From: Aliivibrio salmonicida LFI1238
GTDB taxonomy: Bacteria > Pseudomonadota > Gammaproteobacteria > Enterobacterales > Vibrionaceae
Assembly: GCF_000196495.1 (NCBI RefSeq)
Contig: NC_011313.1
Span: 930,001 to 994,000, forward strand
Length of the DNA: 64,000 nucleotides
Direction of reading: 5' to 3'
Shown: positions 53,275 through 62,670 of the stretch, one piece after another
Position numbering within the stretch: position 1 is the stretch's first letter
Layout: each line of letters opens with the position of its first letter
Notes under the pieces: generated by a model
The model's input: the letters and a program-made list of their open reading frames with translations, nothing else
Told to the model about the DNA's origin: nothing
Database searches by the model: none
Made by a program: the position numbers and the translations under genes

Positions 53275-53333
53275 GATTAGGCATCCATATCCCCCCTGAA
53301 CTTTGCTCCTAGAGTTTTTATGGATGCCTAATC
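53275..53333. repeat. 15-bp perfect inverted repeat between the PTS and TonB2 regions
   Basis: GATTAGGCATCCATA (53275-53289) and TATGGATGCCTAATC (53319-53333) enclose a 29-base loop with a C-run. It starts 17 bases after the PTS gene stop and lies between genes that were convergent before the IS91-type insertion. A long-stem terminator is possible, but no T-run follows; a small mobile-repeat remnant is an alternative. Confidence 0.7.
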
Positions 53334-53378
53334 ACCAAGCATTTCGTTACGATTGAGACTCTAGTTTTCTCAAATTAG

Positions 53379-54822
53379 AGAACAATAGGCGCCTACGGCG
53401 CAAATCAAAAGGACTCAACCTCTTCCATTGTTGCCAATAAATCGTTTATCCTATCGCCATGCACGCATATAAACCCCTGAAACAATTATTTAATAGTCAA
53501 AATAACTGGCTTAAATTTCTTCATAATAACAAAGCTAACCTAAGAGCGGTCGTGATTGAAAATGTCACAAAGATGCTGTCCTGTGGGACAGCGGCTTTTG
53601 GCTCTCGCGAATATCATTGTTGCAACCCTGACTGTACCCATATCAAATATATTCACCAAACCTGTAAATCTCGAGCGTGCAGTAGCTGTGGCATGAAAGC
53701 CACAGAGCGATGGATACAAAAGCAACAACATGTCTTCCCTGAATGCGAATATCAACACATCACCTTTACCCTTCCAAACACGCTATGGCCTATCTTTCGT
53801 CATAACCGTTGGCTGTTAAATAAATTATTCAAATGTGCTGCAAACATTCTGCTGGGATGGGCAAAAGATAAAGGAATAGATGTCGGTATCTTTTGTGCTC
53901 TTCATACTTACGGTCGAAAACTGAATTGGAATACGCACTTACATTTATCGGTCACTCGTGGGGGAATTTGTGAACGTACCGGTTTATGGAAACCCATTTA
54001 CTTCCAAATGAAAACGACAGAGCCTTGTTGGAGAGCGGCTATCGTCAGTTTATTGGGTAAGGCTTATTATGAGCTTGATTTATCAAGCGAAGAATGCCCC
54101 TATATCCGTAATAAAACGGATTGGTCACGCTTTTTAAGCAGTCAATATAATCGTCGTTGGAAGCTTCATTTTGCTAAAAAGACAAATAATGTAAAACCGA
54201 CGATGAACTATCTTGGTCGGTATTTAAAACGGCCCCCAATTTCAGCGTCACGTTTAAGTCATTACGCCAAAGGCGGAATGATAACGTTTAATTATTTAGA
54301 CCATCGAACAGGAACAACAGACAGCCTAACATTATCACCAGAAGAGATGATAAGACGGATAGTAGAGCACTATCCTGATAAACATTTCAAGATGATCCGA
54401 TACTACGGTTTTTTATCAATGCGTCGTCGTGGAGAAGCTCTGCCTAGAGTTTATGCAGCTTTAGGTATGACAATAGAAGCTGAGCCGAAAATGCCAGGGT
54501 ATGCCGCAATGTTAAAAGGATATGTAAAAGTAGATCCGTACGAATGTATTTTATGTGAAAGTCGTCTGGTGTTTACGAATTTCCGAGTCGGAAATTCGGT
54601 CAATGATTTAGTCACCCATGCGATAGTTCAGTCAGAATTGAGGGCAGCATAATAAGGTTTGTAGGATAAGTGTATCTAAAACTCATGAAATAGGGCTAAA
54701 ACAGTTATAAAATCCCCGATAATTATATTTTCGATACCTTTTAAAAAAACAGCGATGGTGAAATTGGCTTTTTTAGACGGGCCAATGCTAACTCAGCAAC
54801 ATTCAAATTCCTTACCTTCAAG
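53379..54822 (+). mobile_element. IS91-type insertion sequence, copy 2 (1,444 bp)
   Basis: The same 1,444-bp sequence and the same orientation as copy 1 at 29346-30789, about 24 kb away. It begins AGAAC, ends CAAG and has no target duplication. On the right it cuts the 3' end of the TonB2-operon TPR gene. Joining the two flanks without the element gives a stop codon shortly after the TPR frame, so this copy looks like a simple insertion. Confidence 0.88.
53459..54652 (+). CDS. IS91-family transposase (HUH/Y2 type), copy 2
   Basis: The predicted protein is residue-for-residue the same as copy 1 (397 residues; zinc-binding cysteines, HLH at 160-162, Tyr251/Tyr255). Perfect identity indicates very recent duplication. 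See copy 1 for motif positions. Confidence 0.93.
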   Translation: MHAYKPLKQLFNSQNNWLKFLHNNKANLRAVVIENVTKMLSCGTAAFGSREYHCCNPDCTHIKYIHQTCKSRACSSCGMKATERWIQKQQHVFPECEYQHITFTLPNTLWPIFRHNRWLLNKLFKCAANILLGWAKDKGIDVGIFCALHTYGRKLNWNTHLHLSVTRGGICERTGLWKPIYFQMKTTEPCWRAAIVSLLGKAYYELDLSSEECPYIRNKTDWSRFLSSQYNRRWKLHFAKKTNNVKPTMNYLGRYLKRPPISASRLSHYAKGGMITFNYLDHRTGTTDSLTLSPEEMIRRIVEHYPDKHFKMIRYYGFLSMRRRGEALPRVYAALGMTIEAEPKMPGYAAMLKGYVKVDPYECILCESRLVFTNFRVGNSVNDLVTHAIVQSELRAA

Positions 54823-55958
54823 TAGTTAACCCATCCCTTAGTTTCATTAGACGCAGATATATCATTGGCTTTTTTCGCATTAATCAACCCTTCTTCTAAA
54901 CGATCCAGTTTGTAATACGCTTTTACCTTCGCCAATAACACCGCTTGTTTTTTCTTGGGATCGTTCACTTTATTTAACGATTTCAATGCGGCTTCATACT
55001 GTTTTTGCTGTAGAAGTAATTGAGATTCTTGCCAGTAATAACGAGACGATATTTTTGCGGCTTTACTCCAGAATTGAATAGATTTATCCCACTCTTTCGC
55101 ATTTTGCCAATGCACGGCTTGCTCTACCAATAAATCGACATCGGTATTTGCTGTTGATAAGCGTCCTAATGTCTGTGCGGCTTGCTCTGGAATACCTTGT
55201 TTTGCGTATAGCTGAGCCAACAATTTAATGTCTTGCTCAGGAAGAGATAATTTGTTGATATCTGCTAACACCAATACATTTAATCCTTGCTTGGTTTGAC
55301 CTAACTGCAAGTGAGCCGTAACTAACTGACGCCACCACGTTAATTTTTCAGGTTGTAGAACAATTAACCGCTCTAAGGTAGGAACAACTTGCTTCCATTG
55401 TTTGAGTTGAACTTGCGCACCAAACTTTAACGACAATGGCGTTAATTCATCAGGCTTGCGGTACGATTCATATCGACCAATCGCTTTAAGGGTTGGTGCA
55501 AACTCTGAGCTCTGATAATGGATCTGAGCGATCCTAAGCCATAACTCATCCCCTTTTTCATTCTTTGGTACCGTTTTAACCAATTGATAGTAATGAGGTA
55601 GTGCCGCTTTATACTTTTGTTCCATTAAGAGGATATCGGCCAACATCTTTCGGGTTGTCCACGCTTGTTTATCCTGTAATTGACCACTCGAAACCGCATA
55701 ATCAAGCTTTTTAATCGCTTGTGATTTTTGATTGTTCTGCCAATAAAACACACCCAACATTCGAGCCACGAATGCTTTATCATAGACTTTCGATGTATCA
55801 ACATCCGCAAGAATATCGATGGCTTCATCCAACTTTTCATTTTGCTGAAGGTTTTGTGCTCTTTGTACTTTTGTGGCGGTATATCGACTCAATTCCGCCG
55901 CCATCACACCTTGTATGTGCAATATAAAAAGAACCGTTAACGCAATTTTTTTCATCAT
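54741..55958 (-). CDS. TPR-repeat protein of the TonB2 operon, last residues replaced by IS sequence
   Basis: A 405-residue periplasmic protein: signal peptide MMKKIALTVLFILHIQGVMA, then tandem tetratricopeptide-like helices throughout (AQNLQQNEKLDEAIDILAD; LLQQKQYEAALKSLNKV). The native sequence runs to GWVNYL; the IS begins at 54822 and supplies the last 25 or so residues (KVRNLNVAEL onward). Most of the protein survives, so function may be kept. TonB2 clusters in Vibrio carry such a TPR gene after tonB2; it is thought to help energise uptake. Its start overlaps tonB2 by four bases. Confidence 0.82.
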   Translation of the reverse strand: MMKKIALTVLFILHIQGVMAAELSRYTATKVQRAQNLQQNEKLDEAIDILADVDTSKVYDKAFVARMLGVFYWQNNQKSQAIKKLDYAVSSGQLQDKQAWTTRKMLADILLMEQKYKAALPHYYQLVKTVPKNEKGDELWLRIAQIHYQSSEFAPTLKAIGRYESYRKPDELTPLSLKFGAQVQLKQWKQVVPTLERLIVLQPEKLTWWRQLVTAHLQLGQTKQGLNVLVLADINKLSLPEQDIKLLAQLYAKQGIPEQAAQTLGRLSTANTDVDLLVEQAVHWQNAKEWDKSIQFWSKAAKISSRYYWQESQLLLQQKQYEAALKSLNKVNDPKKKQAVLLAKVKAYYKLDRLEEGLINAKKANDISASNETKGWVNYLKVRNLNVAELALARLKKPISPSLFF

Positions 55959-56578
55959 TTGGCTAATTTAAACTCCAATCTAACGGTTTGATTCTGCTGA
56001 ACAATGGCTTTCCCTTCTACCAATTTAGGTTGGTACTTCCATTGTTTTAGTGCCCGAACCGCATCACGATCAAATATTCGTTTTGGCTCCGCTTCTTTGA
56101 CTTCTATATCAAAAGGTTCGCCCGTTTCATCAATAGAAAAAGACATAATAACGTAGCCTTCAATTTTTCGTTTTAATGCTCTACTCGGGTATCGTGGTTC
56201 TACGCGATACAATGGCATTGCCTGTTGATTCGTCGTAAAACTTCCGAACGACGTTGGAGCGCTTATTTTGAATCCGTTAATCGCCGTATCTAAACCAGCC
56301 GAAGACATTGGTGTTACAGGCATCACCGAAGACATCTCTGATTGCGATTGAGATATTTTCGTTTCTGGTGGTAATTCTGGCGGTTTAGGCTGCTCAGGAA
56401 CAGAACGTTGACGACGTTGAAGATCACTTTCAGGTTCAACCATCATCATAGTAAAGCTTAGATTTTCACTGGCTTCCGGTTTTCCTTGGTTACCATTGTC
56501 TACCATCCATGCCATCACGGAAAATAAAGCAATACTAATAGCCAGTGCAATAGGTAACGCCATCAATAACCTAAGCAC
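55955..56578 (-). CDS. tonB2: TonB2-type energy transducer
   Basis: A 207-residue TonB protein: N-terminal membrane anchor (LLMALPIALAISIALFSVMAW), a short proline-rich spacer (PEQPKPPELPPETKIS) and the C-terminal TonB domain (PLYRVEPRYPSRALKRKIEGYVIMSFSID, then RALKQWKYQPK). The spacer is much shorter than in TonB1, as in other Vibrio TonB2 proteins. The start is GTG in a TAGTG overlap with exbD. It transmits proton-motive energy to outer-membrane receptors. Confidence 0.9.
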   Translation of the reverse strand: MLRLLMALPIALAISIALFSVMAWMVDNGNQGKPEASENLSFTMMMVEPESDLQRRQRSVPEQPKPPELPPETKISQSQSEMSSVMPVTPMSSAGLDTAINGFKISAPTSFGSFTTNQQAMPLYRVEPRYPSRALKRKIEGYVIMSFSIDETGEPFDIEVKEAEPKRIFDRDAVRALKQWKYQPKLVEGKAIVQQNQTVRLEFKLAK

Positions 56579-56982
56579 TATCTTTTCTCCGCAGCCAATG
56601 CAATTTGCTTCACGCCCGCGCCTTTTGCTGCATCCATCACTTTAACTACGGTGCCGTTATACGCATGTTCATCCGCTTGGATCACAAGAGAGGCATCAGG
56701 TTGCTCTAATAACAGATGCTCTAACGTCGCTTGCACACGCTCTACATCTACGATTCGTTTATCGATGTAAATATCATTTGATGCGTTAATGCCAACAAAG
56801 ATGCCCGCGTCTTTCTGGCTCGTCACATTTGATGCTTGAGGCCGATTCACTTCAACCCCTGATTCACGCACAAATGAGCTCGTCACAATGAAAAATATCA
56901 GCATAATAAAGACAATATCCAACATTGAGGTTAAATCAATTTGGGCTTCTTCTGTTTTTGTATCGCGTCTTCCGAGTCTCAT
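56578..56982 (-). CDS. exbD2: ExbD2 biopolymer transport protein
   Basis: The 134-residue protein has a short cytoplasmic N-terminus (RRDTKTEEAQIDLTSMLDIVFIMLIFFIVTSSF, with the essential membrane Asp of LDIVF), one membrane helix and a periplasmic domain ending VKVMDAAKGAGVKQIALA. It forms the proton channel with ExbB2. Its start overlaps exbB by four bases. Confidence 0.92.
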   Translation of the reverse strand: MRLGRRDTKTEEAQIDLTSMLDIVFIMLIFFIVTSSFVRESGVEVNRPQASNVTSQKDAGIFVGINASNDIYIDKRIVDVERVQATLEHLLLEQPDASLVIQADEHAYNGTVVKVMDAAKGAGVKQIALAAEKR

Positions 56983-57512
56983 GTTGGACTCCTTAATGAT
57001 TTTTCTAACTTCAATTCACGTAAACGACACGTCTTTGCTAAACGTGCATGAACAAATAATCCAGCAAGGGCGGCAACCATACCCGCCATCGTTGGTAGCG
57101 TAGCCAATGAGATGCCTGAGGCCATCAGTTTCGGTTGGCTACTGCCTAATGTCGCCATCACATCAAAAACAGAGATCATTCCAGTCACAGTGCCTAATAA
57201 TCCTAACATTGGACAAATTGATACTAGCCATTTGATTAGGTTTAAGTTCTGATTTAATTCTATGTGGGCCTGATTTAACCAACTGTCACGAATCGCATGA
57301 GCATACCAAGATTCATGCTCATGGCGTTGATGCCATTGTGTTACCCATTGCTGGCGGTGCTTTGGAAAATAAAAACCAAGATATATCACGCGCTCAACCA
57401 CAAATAACCAACATACAACCACAACCCCTGCCAGCCACCACAAGATATGACCGCCTTGTGCCATAAATTGCAGTAACGTATCAAGCCAATTAGATAGCCA
57501 TGACATTGCCAT
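56979..57512 (-). CDS. exbB2: ExbB2 biopolymer transport protein
   Basis: A 177-residue MotA/TolQ/ExbB-type protein with three membrane helices; conserved LVSICPMLGLLGTVTGMISVFDVMA and SGISLATLPTMAGMVAALAGLF at the second and third helices. It builds the pentameric proton channel with ExbD2. It starts at a TAATG overlap with ttpC. Confidence 0.92.
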   Translation of the reverse strand: MAMSWLSNWLDTLLQFMAQGGHILWWLAGVVVVCWLFVVERVIYLGFYFPKHRQQWVTQWHQRHEHESWYAHAIRDSWLNQAHIELNQNLNLIKWLVSICPMLGLLGTVTGMISVFDVMATLGSSQPKLMASGISLATLPTMAGMVAALAGLFVHARLAKTCRLRELKLEKSLRSPT

Positions 57513-58873
57513 TAGATGTTACTTCCTACCGTTGTTTTCGCTACCGACTGTGGTTGCTTTTCGGCCTGCATTGCCACTAACCCAATGCCTTGTTTCTCTA
57601 AAATACTGCGTATATTCTCAGCTTGAGTGCTTAAGATATTATGAGCAAACAACAACGGCATTGCAGCAACTAAGCCAAGAACGGTAGTGACCAGTGCCAT
57701 CGAAATCCCTCCAGCCATGACTTTTGGATCCCCATTGCCAAACTGAGTAATCACTTGGAATGTTTCAATCATGCCAGTCACGGTGCCTAACAAACCAAGC
57801 ATTGGTGCAAGGGCCGCAAGTAATTTCAGCATTGAAAGGCCTTTTTCTAACCCTTGTTGCTCATCAACAATCGCTTCTAATAAACGCAACTCTAATGACT
57901 CAACACTTCGGTGTTTTTCTTCATCGTAAACAGATAACACTCGGCCTAACGGATTGTCGGTTGGTGCATCTGGGTTCTTCAACTGTGTTTTTATTTGTTG
58001 TTGAATAATCGCTAATTTAACGCCTCGGAAAATCGCAATCACCAATCCTAACGTTAATAACGCAAGAATGATTTTACCTACAACACCACCCGCTTGCAGT
58101 CTTTCAGCCAAGGTTGGTGTTAATGCCAGTTGGTCTATCATAAAGCCACGAGACGGATCGACAACCATCGTTTCCATATCACCACTTGCAAGATCAGACA
58201 GTGAACTCAAGCTTGGGCCATTATCTGGTTGCTTAACATAATAAGTGGCGTCTTTACGTGTGCCATTCCAATTCAAGTAGCCTTGATCGGCAATTAAGCC
58301 TATCGATCCTAAGCGATACGACGCTTGAGAAGCGGTTTGACCTTCACCATCAATCACATTGGTATTAATTTTTTTCAGCTCACCACTGGCCTGGATTTGT
58401 TCATCCATGCTCATCCATAATTCAGTTAACTGTGGTAAGGTTGGCAACGTTTTAGCTGATACGATGGTGTTTACCGATTGTGAGTATTGAAGATTATCCG
58501 CACCGGTAACACTGGTTTGATTTTCGCTTTTCAACTCTTTCGCAGCTTGACGAACCACACCAAACAATTCACCTAAACTGCCAGTATCTAAGCGCAGTTT
58601 CTCTTCTCGTTTTGCTAATAGCCCTTCATTTTCACTGAAGGTTTTCGTCAATGCATTAATCTTTTTTTGAACTTGGCGTTTACGTTCTGCAAGTTCTTTT
58701 TTCTGTTGTAGATACGTTTGTTCTGTTTGCTTAAACCCCGATTCTCGCTGCACATCATGCGATTTTTGTGATTTATTTTGAGTTTGTGCACTGCTTGCTA
58801 AATCACCTTGAGCTGCCACTGAAAAAGAAAGGCTTAATAATAAAACACTAAGAAGTGTGGATACGTAATTCAT
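57512..58873 (-). CDS. ttpC: TtpC, TonB2-associated ExbB-like protein
   Basis: A 453-residue protein: signal peptide (MNYVSTLLSVLLLSLSFSVAAQ), a long periplasmic coiled coil (about 35-130; KQTEQTYLQQKKELAERKRQ), a beta-rich part and a C-terminal ExbB/MotA domain (LAALAPMLGLLGTVTGMIETF, GGISMALVTTVLGLVAAMP). TtpC is required for TonB2-dependent iron uptake in Vibrio. ATG at 58873 is set by GAGGAG seven bases upstream; the gene begins one base after the DUF3450 stop. Confidence 0.92.
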   Translation of the reverse strand: MNYVSTLLSVLLLSLSFSVAAQGDLASSAQTQNKSQKSHDVQRESGFKQTEQTYLQQKKELAERKRQVQKKINALTKTFSENEGLLAKREEKLRLDTGSLGELFGVVRQAAKELKSENQTSVTGADNLQYSQSVNTIVSAKTLPTLPQLTELWMSMDEQIQASGELKKINTNVIDGEGQTASQASYRLGSIGLIADQGYLNWNGTRKDATYYVKQPDNGPSLSSLSDLASGDMETMVVDPSRGFMIDQLALTPTLAERLQAGGVVGKIILALLTLGLVIAIFRGVKLAIIQQQIKTQLKNPDAPTDNPLGRVLSVYDEEKHRSVESLELRLLEAIVDEQQGLEKGLSMLKLLAALAPMLGLLGTVTGMIETFQVITQFGNGDPKVMAGGISMALVTTVLGLVAAMPLLFAHNILSTQAENIRSILEKQGIGLVAMQAEKQPQSVAKTTVGSNI

Positions 58874-58874
58874 C

Positions 58875-59645
58875 TTATTTCTCCTCAGTAACATTCAGTG
58901 ATACAGGTAATGTAAGCAAGCTTGGGGCTACCTCTTTATTTGCTACCGCGTACGCATGATTAAGATCCGAATTAAGTGAAGAATCTAATAATGTCCATGA
59001 CTTTTCTTTTTGATCCCAAGCCCAATATTTATCTTGGTTAAAGTTACGTGCAATTAAAGAAATTCGACCTAAATACAAAATATTTGCTTCAATGCTTTTA
59101 TCATCATCAAGCGTGATTTTACCTTGGTAAACACCCAATTTAATGCCGTAATCCAGTTCAATTTGATACGCTTCTAAAATACGACGATACTTCTCAGCAT
59201 CACTGACATTCGCCACTGTCATCATGGTCTCTAGCTTTTCAATGCGAAGATTACGTTGCTCAATACGAATAGGCTTATCGTTTTTAACCGTTTGTTTTAG
59301 ACCATCAATCATTTTATACATCAAAGGCACGACCCCTTGACGAGTTTGTTCAATGTCTGAAATTTGCTGATCAATATTACTCAATTCACTGTGTTGATCT
59401 TTTACTAATGCCTCTAAATGCTTGCGGTAAACATCGAGGTTTTTAACTTCTTCTTCCAGTTGCTCAATATCAGAACGCAACGATAAAGTAGAATCGGCAC
59501 TATGACTAATACGAGTCTGGCTTTGGGCTGAAGCCGTATTGGTCTTATTTTGAATGGCTTGAGCCGTTCCTAAATCGCTGGCATATACCGCCATTGGTTG
59601 TGCCATCATGACCAATAGCCATGCTTTTTTCGTCATTTTCATCAT
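58875..59645 (-). CDS. DUF3450 periplasmic protein of the TonB2 operon
   Basis: A 256-residue protein with a signal peptide (to AVYA), a coiled coil (about 45-100, LRSDIEQLEEEVKNLDVYRKHLEALVKDQ) and a C-terminal globular part with DYGIKLGVYQGKITLDDD and WDQKEKSWTLLD. DUF3450 genes always lead TonB2/TtpC operons in vibrios. ATG at 59645 is used; 59642 and a TTG at 59651 are alternatives. It is the first gene of the operon reaching to 54741. Confidence 0.85.
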   Translation of the reverse strand: MMKMTKKAWLLVMMAQPMAVYASDLGTAQAIQNKTNTASAQSQTRISHSADSTLSLRSDIEQLEEEVKNLDVYRKHLEALVKDQHSELSNIDQQISDIEQTRQGVVPLMYKMIDGLKQTVKNDKPIRIEQRNLRIEKLETMMTVANVSDAEKYRRILEAYQIELDYGIKLGVYQGKITLDDDKSIEANILYLGRISLIARNFNQDKYWAWDQKEKSWTLLDSSLNSDLNHAYAVANKEVAPSLLTLPVSLNVTEEK

Positions 59646-59718
59646 AATCAAATCGCTAATTAATTAAATTCATCTAGCCAATATCAATGCAAGGCTAACC
59701 ATTATTGAACGTCTATTT

Positions 59719-61734
59719 TTAATGTGTAGAGCGTTGGCCTTTTATCAGCAAACCAATAAAGTAAATGCCACCAATCACTGACACTAACGTTCCTGCCGCC
59801 ACTTGAGATGGAAATAAAATATGCTGACCTAACCAATCAGCAATCACCATTAACCAAGCGCCAATTAATGCCGCTACGACAATCTGTTCAAATGCTTTTT
59901 TCGCCCCTAAAAGAACCGCCATATGGGGAGCAAGTAAGCCTATAAATGCAATCGGCCCCATGGTAGCAGTTACTGCACCACAAAGTAACGCAACACAAAT
60001 AAGCAATGCGATAAAACTCTTAGTTACGTTTAATCCTCTGGCTTGTGCAAACAAACGACCTGCTGAAATAAGAGTTAGCCAACGATGGGTTAATAACGCA
60101 AAAGCCACCAATAAAACGACGCAAAAGAACAAAACAAAAGCAGATTCGGGAGACACTCGATAAGTAGAACCAGCAAGCCAATTCAATAATGAATATGAAT
60201 CCTCATTCCCTTTTGCTAATGAAAATTGGACTAAAGCGTCGATTAACGCCGTTAATGCTATCCCAGTAAGAATGAGCATCGAAGGCGCATACTGATGACG
60301 CTTCCCTAGCACCAGTAACAGCACTAATACCGCTAAACTTCCACAAAAAGCCACAAGAGGCGCGGCTTCAAAGATATTAAACCCTAAAAAAACGCTGCCA
60401 CCAATTAAGCTTAATGTCGCTCCCGCTGAGATACCTAAAATATCAGGACTTGCTAAAGGATTATAAATCAATCGTTGCAATAATACGCCTGCAACTGCCA
60501 ATCCAGCCCCTGCAGATAAAGAGGTAAGTAGCCTTGGCCATTTTAACTCCCAACTGAACTCACTTGGGATCATCATTACCCACGGATCAAGTGTTTGGGT
60601 TGAATCTTTTGTTATCACAACAGCTAAAACCGCGACGACCACAAGACCCACAATCAATGATGTAATTAACCCTGTTGGTAAATACGATTTCCCTTTTGGT
60701 AAACTGATCGACAGTTGATCTTGCGAGCTCATGTTTCTTCGAGTAAACCAAATAAGTGCAGGTGCGCCAATGAATGCCGCCGCTGTTCCACTTGGGATCA
60801 TATCTGTTGTGTAATGACTGAGCACTACCGCCAATAAATCAGTACCAACTAATAACGTAGCGCCTAATAATAAGCTAAAGAACAATTCATCTCTTGGAGT
60901 TCTAGCTCCTAAATGGCGCGCAATATTCGGTGCAAGTAAACCAATAAAACTGATCACGCCAACCACAGTAATCGAAGAGGAAACCAGCCATAAACCAACA
61001 GTAAATAACCCAAAGAAAGCAGGAATAACATTAAGCCCACGAGCCGCAGCGCCAACATTACCCAAACGTAATAACGCTAAGACTCTGGGCGCGAAAATAA
61101 AAATAAGTACAGCTGCTAATAGTTTAGGTAATAACCATACAATTTGATCCCATCCATTCTGAGCCAGATCCCCAGCTCCCCAAATAAACAAGTTCTTTGC
61201 GTATTGCTCATTTAATAAAATAATAGCGGTGGCGACAGCACCCAGAAAAATATTCACAGCCATGCCAGATAATACGATAGGTAAGCCTGATAAATTTCGA
61301 ATACCAGCAATAGCAACGACTAAACCAAACGTGAGCGATGCCCCAACGAGTGTCGCCATAGACGCATAATCAGCCACATACTCAGCAAACCACACATTCA
61401 TAATGACTAAGGCTAGCCACGCACCAGATGCCGTACCAAGTGTCATTGGGGAAACGAGGGCATTCTGAGTCAATTGTTGCATTAAGCTACCGACTAACCC
61501 AAGCATTCCACCAACCAAAAGTGCCATGATTAAACGAGGCAATTGTGACTCAACAAAGATGATCTTATCAAAGTCATCAAGTAAAGTGAGATCAACACTC
61601 GCTTGGCTTATTGCTTGCCATTGCTGAGATAAACTCAATACAGCATCAAATTGAAACGTAGCAACCACCAACCCAATCAATACACAAAGTACCGATAGAT
61701 AACGGAAAGAAACGCCCTTCAACTGACTACTCAT
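59719..61734 (-). CDS. fhuB: Ferric-hydroxamate ABC permease FhuB
   Basis: The 671-residue protein is a fusion of two FecCD-type permease halves, as in E. coli FhuB. Each half shows the family segments: PRLIMALLVGGMLGLVGSLMQ and PNIARHLGARTPRDELFFS in the first, PRLLTSLSAGAGLAVAGVLLQ and PHMAVLLGAKKAFEQIVVA in the second. About twenty membrane helices. It moves ferric hydroxamates across the inner membrane with FhuC as ATPase. ATG at 61734 overlaps the fhuD stop by eight bases. Confidence 0.93.
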   Translation of the reverse strand: MSSQLKGVSFRYLSVLCVLIGLVVATFQFDAVLSLSQQWQAISQASVDLTLLDDFDKIIFVESQLPRLIMALLVGGMLGLVGSLMQQLTQNALVSPMTLGTASGAWLALVIMNVWFAEYVADYASMATLVGASLTFGLVVAIAGIRNLSGLPIVLSGMAVNIFLGAVATAIILLNEQYAKNLFIWGAGDLAQNGWDQIVWLLPKLLAAVLIFIFAPRVLALLRLGNVGAAARGLNVIPAFFGLFTVGLWLVSSSITVVGVISFIGLLAPNIARHLGARTPRDELFFSLLLGATLLVGTDLLAVVLSHYTTDMIPSGTAAAFIGAPALIWFTRRNMSSQDQLSISLPKGKSYLPTGLITSLIVGLVVVAVLAVVITKDSTQTLDPWVMMIPSEFSWELKWPRLLTSLSAGAGLAVAGVLLQRLIYNPLASPDILGISAGATLSLIGGSVFLGFNIFEAAPLVAFCGSLAVLVLLLVLGKRHQYAPSMLILTGIALTALIDALVQFSLAKGNEDSYSLLNWLAGSTYRVSPESAFVLFFCVVLLVAFALLTHRWLTLISAGRLFAQARGLNVTKSFIALLICVALLCGAVTATMGPIAFIGLLAPHMAVLLGAKKAFEQIVVAALIGAWLMVIADWLGQHILFPSQVAAGTLVSVIGGIYFIGLLIKGQRSTH

Positions 61735-62670
61735 TATTACCACTAACATTGATTGATTTAGGTGCTACCTCAAGTAGGCTTTTTGCCAATGCTTGCGCTG
61801 TGTATTTTATCGACATTGCGCCACCATAACTCCATACCGATTCAACACTATTCACTCGATGGGCACGTACGAAAGGCATCGCATTCCAAATCACTGATTT
61901 GTTTAATTTACTCTCTTCATTAAACGGTTCTATATACAACGCAATGCCATCATCAATATGACGAAGATCTGTTAAGCGAAGTTGTGTTACTCCCCATTGG
62001 TTACTTTTTTGAGGTAACGCGGTGGTAAACCCTAACTGATTTAACGCGTATTGCGCTGTTGAATTATCACCATACATAAAGACCGAGGTCAGAGTTGCGA
62101 ATCGAAACACAGACACGGCTGGTAACGCATTACCATACGCGTCAGCTAACTGCTGCTTTAATTCTGCTATCTCGGTATCCATCTCAATTAACTTTTCTTG
62201 TGCGACTTTCTCTTTTCCTAACACAAGGGCAATGGCTTAAAGTTATTAATCGCCATCAAGCTATTATCATGATCCGCAGAGTAAGTTTGAAAATACAACA
62301 CAGGGGCTATTTTTTCTAACTGAGGAATTAAATCGGCCTGCGGAGAAGCAACAAGAATCACATCCGGTTTTACCGCCGCTATTTTCTCAAAATTTGGTTC
62401 TGCGCGAGTACCTACATCTTCAATATCACTCGACAGTGCAGGTTGTACTACCCACTCACGGTACCCCGCCGTATCTGTGATTGCGACAGGCGTAACACCA
62501 AGTTCTATCAGTTGCTCTGCAAGATCCCAGTTTAATGCGACAACTCGCTGAGGTATGGAATCCAGAACTTGTTCACCACGATTGTCTTGCACAACAAATT
62601 GAGCCGATGCAGTGTGACTTACCATCAAAAATAGAAGAGTGATAAACGAAAGAATACGATTTTTTAACAT
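61727..62670 (-). pseudogene. fhuD: Ferric-hydroxamate binding protein FhuD gene, frameshifted
   Basis: Frame one (62218-62670) holds the signal peptide (to TASAQ) and N-lobe: QRVVALNWDLAEQLIELG, KPDVILVASPQAD, IAPVLYF, SLMAINNF; it ends in the out-of-frame KPLPLC. Frame two (61727-62224) continues LGKEKVAQEKLIEMDTEIAE and the C-lobe through WNAMPFVRAHRVNSVESVWSYGG. The frames differ by one base and meet at about 62225-62240, where a one-base deletion within AAGCCATTGCCC rejoins F-K-x-I-A-L-V-LGKE. A truncated periplasmic receptor cannot deliver ligand to FhuB, so uptake through this operon is probably lost. It overlaps fhuC by seven bases. Confidence 0.9.
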
